A stretch of DNA of 64,000 nt from an uncultured Christensenellaceae bacterium. GTDB taxonomy: Bacteria; Bacillota; Clostridia; Christensenellales; Borkfalkiaceae. Positions 52,801 to 59,707 of the stretch are shown here, piece by piece. Positions within the stretch are counted from its first letter, which is position 1, and each line of letters opens with the position of its first letter. The position numbers and the translations under genes are program-made. The notes below the pieces were generated by a model that saw nothing but the letters and a program-made list of their open reading frames with translations, was not told the origin of the DNA and made no database searches. The stretch is taken from NCBI GenBank assembly GCA_910588645.1, contig CAJUOY010000005.1, positions 1 through 64,000 of the forward strand, in the 5' to 3' direction.

Positions 52801-53808
52801 GGTAAGGTCGATTATATTGTTTATACTGGTAAGACGGACGTTGAATCGATTTCAAACTACATCAGTTTGCACCATCACGCAATTTTGCTTGGAATTACCG
52901 TTTTGACTTCGCTTGATACAACAAATGCGCTTGCGGACGTAATTGCAGGAAGATATAACGAATTCAATACCGAACTTGTGGACATAAATAATTTAAGAAA
53001 AGAAAAATTGAAGCTTAATTTTTCAAAAATTCATTGCGGCGGTAACGATTATATCGTATTCAATAACTTTGGCGGTGAAATAACCTGTCCTGAAAGTTTG
53101 GCTATAAATTTCTCAGACAGGCACTATGCAATCGGCGCAGACGGCATTGTACTTATAGAAAAGTCCGAAGCTGCGGATGCGAAAGTAAGAATATTTAACT
53201 GTGACGGCAAGGAACTTCGCCTTGCTGCCAATCCCATAAGGTGCGTAGCCAAGTATTTGTTTGACAATAAGTTTGTCGGGGAAAGAATGAGTATAGAATG
53301 CGGTTGCGGAATCTATGAGTTGACCGTTAACTCTTTTAACGGTAAAGCCAGCTCGGTAAGTATGCTTTTGGGATCGCCTGTATGTGAGAAGAAAGATAAC
53401 ATTTCTTTGAACGGCCAAAATTACAGCGCTGTAAGCGTGAATATAGGAATTTCTCACCTTGTCGTTTATACCGATAAAGTGGAAGAAGCGGATATGGAAG
53501 CTTTGGGACAGGCTCTTATCGAAAACGGAAAATTTACCGAGGGCGCCTATCTCGAATGTGCCAGAGTCGTAAACGGCGTTACTGCCAAAATGCGTGTTTG
53601 GGATAAATACAACGGAGAGACTTTGTCTTGCGGTACGGCTGCCGCTGCTGTGGCGGTTGCATCGATGTTAAACGGCCAGTGTCTTTACGGTGAAATTATA
53701 ACCGTTAAATTGAAAGGCGGAGATCTGTTCGTTAAATATAATAAGGAAGGAATTATAGAACTTGACGGGCCTGTTAAGCAGTCGTTCAACGGTTCTATAG
53801 AAATCTGA
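49795..53808 (+). CDS. carB: Carbamoyl-phosphate synthase large subunit fused to a degenerate DapF-like domain
   Basis: The 1337 residues exceed the usual 1060-1080. Residues 1 to about 1070 are normal CarB: two ATP-grasp halves beginning LVIGSGPIIIGQAAEFDY and VVIGSGPIRIGQGIEFDY, each with a Pro-Gly-Gly type loop, and an allosteric MGS domain. From about 1073 to the end is a diaminopimelate epimerase fold: FSKIHCGGNDYIVFN, DRHYAIGADGIVLIE, RIFNCDGKEL and NGETLSCGTAAAAVAV. The catalytic CGNG of DapF is AANP (1144-1147), so the first cysteine is lost; the second (Cys1279) remains, but its CGTG is CGTA. Epimerase activity is therefore unlikely. ATG 49795 follows AAGGAG; the longer open frame has no such site. 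TTG 53008 is a possible weak internal start. Confidence 0.93.
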   Translation: MPKREDIKKVLVIGSGPIIIGQAAEFDYAGAQACRVMKDAGVNVVLCNSNPATIMTDKALADEIYLEPLTVDTLKRIIIKEKPDSLLASLGGQTGLTLGCQLAKSGFLSEHGVKLIGVNLDSIDRAEDRELFKETMQKINQPVVPSDIAYTVDECVSIAQKIGYPVIVRPAYTLGGAGGGVANDESELRLISHNGLMLSPITQVLIEKYIGGWKEIEFEVLRDCVGNVLTVCSMENFDPVGIHTGDSIVIAPAVTLSDKEYQMLRTAALDIITELKIEGGCNCQFALNPDSFEYAVIEVNPRVSRSSALASKATGFPIAKVSSKIALGYTLDEIKNDVTGTTYACFEPTIDYVVVKLPKWPFDKFLYAQRILGTRMKATGEVMSMGTNFETAIMKAVRGAEISTDTLNLPKLAALSDEEIYSRLGEMTDERLFVVYQAIKRGVSADDIFNITKIDRWFLSKLKKLSDYESEIEGGAISRDQYLRGKKLGYSDRALEKISGHKVPMHRNAVFKMVDTCAAEFAAKTPYFYSTYDEKEHDEAKPFVANSTKKRIVVIGSGPIRIGQGIEFDYSSVHCVWALKRMGYEVVIINNNPETVSTDFDTADRLYFEALTPEDVQNVLDIEKPYGVVITFGGQTAIKLCSYLDKKGVRILGTPADSVDLAEDRERFDALLEQFGIARPKGLTVMNKEDAVAAAEKLGYPVLLRPSYVIGGQNMTIAFTQNDIERYMDVILAQKIENPVLCDKYLMGTELEVDAISDGVDVLIPGIMQHIERAGVHSGDSIAVYPPYNLSDAMLKKVVDISTKLAISLKTKGLINIQYLIYQNELYVIEVNPRASRTIPYISKVTGVPMVDLATKILMGGKLKKLGYGTGLYPNSPYVAVKVPVFSFEKLNDVNSQLGPEMKSTGEVLGIGKTIEEALFKGLVSAGFNMKHPTKQKPAGIYFTINDQDKPEIINIVKKFADLGLNLYATKGTADVIRSLGLECTDVSRLSSNEEIFKLMDEGKVDYIVYTGKTDVESISNYISLHHHAILLGITVLTSLDTTNALADVIAGRYNEFNTELVDINNLRKEKLKLNFSKIHCGGNDYIVFNNFGGEITCPESLAINFSDRHYAIGADGIVLIEKSEAADAKVRIFNCDGKELRLAANPIRCVAKYLFDNKFVGERMSIECGCGIYELTVNSFNGKASSVSMLLGSPVCEKKDNISLNGQNYSAVSVNIGISHLVVYTDKVEEADMEALGQALIENGKFTEGAYLECARVVNGVTAKMRVWDKYNGETLSCGTAAAAVAVASMLNGQCLYGEIITVKLKGGDLFVKYNKEGIIELDGPVKQSFNGSIEI

Positions 53809-54938
53809 TGATATATTTTGATAATGCGGCGACAACAAAACCTGATGAAGAGTGTCTGAAAGCTGCCGAAAAATATCTTTATAGTGAGTTTTACAATCCG
53901 TCCGCCCTGTATAAGGGCGGATATGGTTTACAGCGTGAAATTGTTCAGTCCAGAAACAATATTCTTTCTTTGATCGCCGATAGAGAAAATTTTGACTTGA
54001 TTTTTACTTCCTGCGGATCAGAGGCAGATAATCAGGCTATTTTTTGCGGGGGCAGGAGAGGAAATATTGTTACTACAGCGGGGGAACATTCCGCTGTATA
54101 TTCTGCCGTTAACGAGTTGAAGCAACGAGGAATGGAAGTACGTTTTGCAAAGATCGGTGTTGACGGTTCTGTTGACACCGAAGATTTGTTGCGCCTTATC
54201 GATGAGAGGACTTCGCTTGTATCGGTTATTCATGTAAACAATGAGACGGGCGCTATCAACGATATTGTAAAAATTGCAAAACTTGTCAAAGCGAAAAACA
54301 GATATTGTCTGTTTCATTCGGATGGCGTTCAGGCATTCGGTAAGATTGCTTTTAAATTGAGTAAGGAAATAGATTTATATTCCGTGAGCGCTCATAAGAT
54401 CGGGGGAATAAAGGGAGTCGGTGCGCTGATAAAGCGCAAAGGCTTGATTTTGAAACCGTATATTTACGGCGGAGGACAGGAAAACGGGTTGAGAAGCGGA
54501 ACGGAAAATGTGTTCGGAATTAAAAATTTCGAATACGCCGCTTTGAAAAAATTTAAAAAAATAAAAGAGAATTATTCGAAAGCACATTCTTTAAAAAGGC
54601 TTATAATCGATAATTTAGATCGATCACATTTTAAAATTATCTCAGGGGAATTTTCGTCGCCGTACATTCTTAGTATTAGTGCGGAAGGACTGCGAGGCGA
54701 GACTTTATTGCATGAAGCCGACGATACGGGGTTAATAATTGGCACGGGTTCGGCGTGTTCTTCAAATGAAAAAAAGCGATTTTCAAGGACTATTATTGCT
54801 TGCGGATTAGGAGAGAAAATCGCAGACGGAGTTTTAAGGCTGAGTTTTTCATCGGAAAATAGTGAAGATGAAGCTTTGAAAGCGGTAAAAATCTTGAACG
54901 AAATTACTAAAAACAGAAAGGCGGTAATGTCATTATAA
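53808..54938 (+). CDS. Cysteine desulfurase (NifS/IscS class)
   Basis: This PLP enzyme removes sulfur from cysteine as a protein persulfide. The 376 residues hold YFDNAATTKPDEE, the PLP lysine Lys197 in SAHKIGG and the persulfide Cys317 in GTGSACSS. ENGLRSGTENV is also present. It overlaps both carB and thiI by one base, and the thiI pairing indicates it supplies sulfur for 4-thiouridine in tRNA, as the NifZ-ThiI pair does in Bacillus. The dedicated role is inference from context. Confidence 0.94.
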   Translation: MIYFDNAATTKPDEECLKAAEKYLYSEFYNPSALYKGGYGLQREIVQSRNNILSLIADRENFDLIFTSCGSEADNQAIFCGGRRGNIVTTAGEHSAVYSAVNELKQRGMEVRFAKIGVDGSVDTEDLLRLIDERTSLVSVIHVNNETGAINDIVKIAKLVKAKNRYCLFHSDGVQAFGKIAFKLSKEIDLYSVSAHKIGGIKGVGALIKRKGLILKPYIYGGGQENGLRSGTENVFGIKNFEYAALKKFKKIKENYSKAHSLKRLIIDNLDRSHFKIISGEFSSPYILSISAEGLRGETLLHEADDTGLIIGTGSACSSNEKKRFSRTIIACGLGEKIADGVLRLSFSSENSEDEALKAVKILNEITKNRKAVMSL

Positions 54939-56092
54939 TGGGAAAAGTTATAATCGTCAGATATTCGGAGATACATCTTAAAGGTAAAAACAGAGGATAT
55001 TTCGAACGCGTTTTAATTCTCAATATGGAAAAAGCCCTTAAAGGAATTAAACACGAAATTAAGAGAACGAGCGGAAGATATATTGTGGATGGATTTGACG
55101 AGTTTTCAGAGGATGAAATCTTGTCAAAATTGAAAAAGGTTTTCGGTATTCATTCTTTAAGCATTGCATTAAAAGTCGAAACAGATATGGATAAGATTTT
55201 TGCCGCAGCAAAGGAAGTATGTTTTACAGAGGGTACATTTAAAGTATCCGCACACCGTGCGGACAAATTGTTCAAATACGATTCTATGCAAATAAATGCC
55301 GAAATCGGTGGACGGTTATTGAGTACTTATAAAAATCTGAGAGTTGACGTTCATAATCCGTCGTTTATCGTAAATATAGACGTCAGGGAAGATGGAACGA
55401 CTCTTATTTTTAACCATTTCCACAAGGGCGCGGGCGGAATGCCGGCAGGAACCTCCGGCAAAGGTATGCTTTTAATTTCAGGAGGCATAGACAGCCCAGT
55501 TGCTGGGCATATGATTGCCAAGCGCGGTATGCAGCTGGAGTGCATCCATTTTCACAGTTATCCATATACGAATATGCAGGCGCGCGATAAGGTGATAGAA
55601 CTTGCGCAAGTTCTTGCTAAGTATACCGGCGGTATAAAAATGCATATTGTGTCCGTTACGCATATTCAGGAAGAAATTCATAAGAGTTGTAACGGTGAAT
55701 ATATGGTTACGCTTTTGAGACGTTTTATGATGCGAATTGCCGAGGAATTGGCAAAGAAAAACGGCGCTCAATGCTTGATTACAGGTGAAAGCTTGGGGCA
55801 GGTGGCTAGCCAAACCATTGAAGGAATGACTTCTTCCAATAGTGTTATCAAGGATTTACCTGTATTGAGGCCGCTTTGCGGATTTGATAAGGATGAAATA
55901 ATCGAGCGTAGCAGACAAATTTCTGCCTACGATATTTCAATAAGACCATATGAAGATTGCTGTACGGTATTCCTTCCTAAACACCCTGTAATAAAGCCTT
56001 CATTGCAGAGCGTACTGGAAGAAGAGGGGAAGCTTGACGTGGAAAATCTTATAAATAAATCTCTATTATCGGTTGAAACGGTTATTCTATAA
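54938..56092 (+). CDS. thiI: tRNA 4-thiouridine synthetase
   Basis: ThiI makes s4U at position 8 of tRNA and may serve thiamine synthesis. The 384 residues comprise an N-terminal ferredoxin-like/THUMP region (about 1-165) and a PP-loop ATPase with SGGIDS (181-186) and CIHFHSYPYT. GESLGQVASQTIEGM and PYEDCCTVFLPKHP follow. As in Bacillus, the rhodanese domain is missing, which fits the partner desulfurase upstream. Its stop lies within 3 bp of the convergent pbp stop, with no terminator between. Confidence 0.96.
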   Translation: MGKVIIVRYSEIHLKGKNRGYFERVLILNMEKALKGIKHEIKRTSGRYIVDGFDEFSEDEILSKLKKVFGIHSLSIALKVETDMDKIFAAAKEVCFTEGTFKVSAHRADKLFKYDSMQINAEIGGRLLSTYKNLRVDVHNPSFIVNIDVREDGTTLIFNHFHKGAGGMPAGTSGKGMLLISGGIDSPVAGHMIAKRGMQLECIHFHSYPYTNMQARDKVIELAQVLAKYTGGIKMHIVSVTHIQEEIHKSCNGEYMVTLLRRFMMRIAEELAKKNGAQCLITGESLGQVASQTIEGMTSSNSVIKDLPVLRPLCGFDKDEIIERSRQISAYDISIRPYEDCCTVFLPKHPVIKPSLQSVLEEEGKLDVENLINKSLLSVETVIL

Positions 56093-58309
56093 ATTATACC
56101 AGTCCTTATCTGCAATATCGGGAATTTTGACCTGGGGAGAAGAACTGTCACAGTTGAAATTTACGTTCGGTAAAGTAATTTCTTTACCGATTTTTTTTAT
56201 TTTTCCGTCGGTATAGTAAGGTGTTACAGTATAGGTGTACGAACCCGAATCAGGTTTATCCTGTATTGATTTTTGCCATTTTCCATCGTAAATTATATCA
56301 AAATGGTCGTTTTTATAGCGTTTTATAATATATGCATAGTACTTTGTCTGATATAATAATATACTAATGCCTTCATTATTAACTTTTATTTGCGGCATTT
56401 TGATTGACGGAGATGAAAAGGTCGTGCTCTTTTCTTTCGGCTCGCAGCCTTTTAAAATTTTTACGGAAAGCTTATTTAGTTTGGGTGCAACGTCGTCGGC
56501 TAGCATTATCTTGTTGTTTGAGTAGTACTCGTCGGCATCTATTTGTATGGGTGTAGTGCCCAAATCTGTCTCTAATTTTTTAGGCAAACTATCGGAATAT
56601 AATTTTTCGAAAATTTCTTTTAAATATGACGTACAATTATTTCCGCCGGTAATGTCGGTCTTTTTGTTGTCTTTATCGCCGAGCCATACGCCTATACAGT
56701 GTTCGGAAGTGTATCCAATCGAATAAGCGTCGGTATTTCCATCTTCAGTACCGCAGGTTCCCGTCTTTGCCGCAACGCAAAATGGAAGGGATTTCAATTT
56801 TTTGGCGGTGCCTTGTTTTGCTGTATCTATTAGTATTTCATTCATGATCGAGCAGGTACCTACGGAAAACACGCGGCTTTCCGATTGTTCGTTCTTGTAA
56901 ATCGTCACACCGTCCGCGGTAATAATTTCTTTTATAAAACGGGAAGGCGTATAGATTCCTGCATTGCCGAAGATAGAATAACAATCGCAGATCTCTTTCA
57001 GCGATAGACCGTATTTCATTCCGCCGAGTGCGAGAGATAAATTTTTGTCGTCCTCTTCAAGGCTAATATTCATTCTCGTCAGATACTTTTCTGCATTTTT
57101 AATGGTGAGGGAATTTAATGTTTTGACTGCCGGAATATTGTAGCTGTATTTAATACTATCCGCTACAGAGGTGTAGCCGTGGTATTTTTTGTCGAAGTTT
57201 TCGGGAGAATAACCGTTAAAATTTATTTTTTCATCAAGTATTCGGGTAAAAGAAGATAAAAGTTTTTCTTCGATGGCGGGAGCATAGACGAATATTGGCT
57301 TAACAGTGGATCCAGGCTGGCGTTTTGCGTTTGCGATTGTCGATTTATATGCGTTTACTTGACCTTTAATATTTGTAATAATTATTGCATTATCGGTTTC
57401 GTATTCGATATTTTCTATAAAATTCTGCATTTCGGGGCAAAGGTATGTCTTAACTTTGCAACCGTATGCTACGTTATACTGATTTAAGTCGAGGTTGCCT
57501 ATTTCGTCAAAAATTGCGTTGATATAGTCGGAATATCTGCTGTTTTTTGCCTGTTCAACGGTGTTAATGGGTTGCGATGTTTCGGTTTTATAAGTATTTT
57601 CGTCTATAAAACCGCATTCGAGCATTGCTTTTAAAACAGTGTTGCGTTTTTGTATACTTTTTTCCGGGTTTTTAAACGGTGAATAATTGTTGGGTGATGA
57701 AAGTAGTCCTACAAGCGTTGCGCTTTCGTTCAATGATAAATTTTCAGCCTTTTTTCCAAAATAAAATTCAGCCGCGCTCTGTAACCCGTAACAGCTGTGA
57801 CCGAAATAAATTGTATTCAAATACATTTCCAAAATTTCATCTTTGGAATATGCGCGTTCAAGTTGTTTGGTAAGGCGTATTTCATAGAGCTTTCGTTTGA
57901 TTGTCTTATCGTGAGATAGGTGGGTATTTTTAATTAATTGTTGGCTTATGGTTGAGGCGCCCTCTTTAAAGGACCTTGCCGCTATATTCTTAAAAAACGC
58001 TTTGATCATTCTACCGTAATTCAGTCCGTTGTGGGAATAAAACTTTCTGTCTTCGGACGCAATAAACGCATTTATGCACGTTTCGTCAAGATCTTCGACT
58101 TTTACGTTTTTATGCTTATTTACTGTAGAAGTTCCGGCTATTTCGTTGCCTTCATCGTCGTAAATAATTATATTTTGTCCGGGCTTACTCAGTTTTTCGT
58201 GATCTAAGACGGCGTCTTTTGTGATTACAAGATAGGAGAAAAATAGAGTGCAAACCGCCGTGATTATGCTTAAAACTATTATCAACATTATTTTTAAAAA
58301 CTTAGTCAT
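56087..58309 (-). CDS. Class A penicillin-binding protein (PBP1A type)
   Basis: This bifunctional peptidoglycan synthase has 740 residues. An N-terminal membrane helix (about 7-29) precedes a GT51 glycosyltransferase domain with catalytic Glu86 in SEDRKFY and EGASTISQQL (116-125). The transpeptidase domain follows, with Ser334 in GSTVKP, SYN (389-391) and Lys515 in KTGT. A C-terminal tail (about 620-740) ends with a short fibronectin-like strand region. The MrcA/PonA family is certain; the exact gene name is not. It overlaps thiI by 6 bp tail to tail and is divergent from miaB. Confidence 0.94.
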   Translation of the reverse strand: MTKFLKIMLIIVLSIITAVCTLFFSYLVITKDAVLDHEKLSKPGQNIIIYDDEGNEIAGTSTVNKHKNVKVEDLDETCINAFIASEDRKFYSHNGLNYGRMIKAFFKNIAARSFKEGASTISQQLIKNTHLSHDKTIKRKLYEIRLTKQLERAYSKDEILEMYLNTIYFGHSCYGLQSAAEFYFGKKAENLSLNESATLVGLLSSPNNYSPFKNPEKSIQKRNTVLKAMLECGFIDENTYKTETSQPINTVEQAKNSRYSDYINAIFDEIGNLDLNQYNVAYGCKVKTYLCPEMQNFIENIEYETDNAIIITNIKGQVNAYKSTIANAKRQPGSTVKPIFVYAPAIEEKLLSSFTRILDEKINFNGYSPENFDKKYHGYTSVADSIKYSYNIPAVKTLNSLTIKNAEKYLTRMNISLEEDDKNLSLALGGMKYGLSLKEICDCYSIFGNAGIYTPSRFIKEIITADGVTIYKNEQSESRVFSVGTCSIMNEILIDTAKQGTAKKLKSLPFCVAAKTGTCGTEDGNTDAYSIGYTSEHCIGVWLGDKDNKKTDITGGNNCTSYLKEIFEKLYSDSLPKKLETDLGTTPIQIDADEYYSNNKIMLADDVAPKLNKLSVKILKGCEPKEKSTTFSSPSIKMPQIKVNNEGISILLYQTKYYAYIIKRYKNDHFDIIYDGKWQKSIQDKPDSGSYTYTVTPYYTDGKIKKIGKEITLPNVNFNCDSSSPQVKIPDIADKDWYNL

Positions 58310-58352
58310 CTCAAATAGTATTGATAAATTTTAATATTTGTTGCAAATTTTA

Positions 58353-58381
58353 TTGAAAAATCTCACAAAAAATTATATAAT
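58353..58381 (+). promoter_or_regulatory. miaB-mutSL promoter
   Basis: TTGAAA (58353-58358) and TATAAT (58376-58381) are 17 bp apart. The start site would be about 4 nt before the miaB ATG at 58392. Confidence 0.65.
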
Positions 58382-58391
58382 AAAGTTGTAT

Positions 58392-59705
58392 ATGAACGGA
58401 TATTATCACATTACAACATACGGTTGTCAGATGAACGTACACGAATCGGAAAAAATCGCGGGGATTTTATCGGATTTGGGGTACAAGGCGACCGAAAAAA
58501 TAGAAGATGCGGACATAGCCGTATTCAACACGTGTTGCATAAGAGAAAATGCCGAAAATCATGCTTTCGGCAATATCGGTATGCTTAAAAAGCTTAAAAC
58601 CGCAAAGAAAAATATGATAATTGCGGTTGGCGGTTGTTTTACCCAGCAAATGGGTAAGGCAGAAAATCTGCACGAAAAATTTCCGTATGTAGACATCATT
58701 TTCGGGACGCACAATCTTGGAAAGTTAAAGGATTATATTTTAAAAAAGCAAACGGTTAAAAAGGCGGTAATAGAAATTCTCGAAGACGACGGAAAAGTTT
58801 ACGAGGAAATCAAACCTTTAAGGACAAGCTATCCGAACGCCTGGATAAATATTACATACGGTTGCAACAATTTTTGTACTTATTGCATAGTGCCTTACGT
58901 GCGCGGACGAGAGCGCAGCAGAAGGTCGGCGGATATAATTAACGAAGCTAAAGAATTGGTTGCGTTGGGATATAAGGAAATAACCTTGCTTGGACAGAAC
59001 GTAAATTCATATTCCAACGGAACTGACGATCTTTCTTTCCCTCAGCTTTTGGAAGCAATAGCTGGGATAGAAGGAAAATTCAGATTGCGGTTTATGACTA
59101 GTCATCCCAAAGATTTTTCCGAAGAACTTGTAAAAGTAATTTCAAGAAATCCAAAAATCTGCAAATCTGTGCATTTGCCTGTGCAAAGCGGATCTGACGT
59201 GATTTTAAAGGCAATGAACAGAAGATATTCTTCCGCCGATTATCTAAACAAAGTTTCAATGTTGAAAAGGTATATTCCCGAATGTACGATTACAACCGAT
59301 CTGATAGTCGGTTTCCCCGGAGAAACCGATGAAGATTTTATCGCAACTTTAAATCTTGTGAAGGAAGTTGGGTTCTCTTCCGCGTTTTCTTTTGTATATT
59401 CTAAACGTGACGGGACCGTTGCCGCGCGTATGGAAAATCAAGTAGATCCCGAAGTTTCCAAACGTCGTATTATGGAATTGATTGCGACTGTCAATGCTTT
59501 GACTCGTAGTCAATCTGAAAAATACGTCGGTACAACAGTTGAAATTTTATGTGAAGATTACGATAATAAAAAGAATATGTACTTAGGAAGGGACGAATTC
59601 GGCAGAATGGCTTATTTCAGGAGTGAAAAAGACGTTATCGGCGAATTTGTAAACGTTAAAATTAATAGTGCAAGCGGAATTTCGCTTACTGGAGAGATTA
59701 TTTAA
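58392..59705 (+). CDS. miaB: tRNA-2-methylthio-N6-dimethylallyladenosine synthase
   Basis: MiaB methylthiolates i6A37 of tRNAs. The 437 residues have Cys12 (TYGCQMNVHES), Cys48 (NTCCIRENAE) and Cys82 (GGCFTQQ) in the MTTase domain. The radical SAM Cys158-x3-Cys162-x2-Cys165 (YGCNNFCTYCIVPYVRGRE) and a TRAM domain at the end follow. ATG 58392 is chosen because the protein then starts at the normal place. There is no ribosome site, and the promoter suggests an almost leaderless transcript. mutS begins 2 bp after its stop. Confidence 0.96.
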   Translation: MNGYYHITTYGCQMNVHESEKIAGILSDLGYKATEKIEDADIAVFNTCCIRENAENHAFGNIGMLKKLKTAKKNMIIAVGGCFTQQMGKAENLHEKFPYVDIIFGTHNLGKLKDYILKKQTVKKAVIEILEDDGKVYEEIKPLRTSYPNAWINITYGCNNFCTYCIVPYVRGRERSRRSADIINEAKELVALGYKEITLLGQNVNSYSNGTDDLSFPQLLEAIAGIEGKFRLRFMTSHPKDFSEELVKVISRNPKICKSVHLPVQSGSDVILKAMNRRYSSADYLNKVSMLKRYIPECTITTDLIVGFPGETDEDFIATLNLVKEVGFSSAFSFVYSKRDGTVAARMENQVDPEVSKRRIMELIATVNALTRSQSEKYVGTTVEILCEDYDNKKNMYLGRDEFGRMAYFRSEKDVIGEFVNVKINSASGISLTGEII

Positions 59706-59707
59706 CT

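Noticed and set aside
53008..53808. A separate dapF gene downstream of carB
   Set aside because: There is no stop between the parts, and the only possible internal start (TTG 53008) has only a weak A-rich upstream sequence. A single fused protein is the simpler reading, though an internal product is not excluded.
56087..56092. Truncation of thiI or the penicillin-binding protein because their ends overlap
   Set aside because: Both proteins have complete C-terminal regions for their families. The tail-to-tail overlap of 6 bp is simply compact packing.
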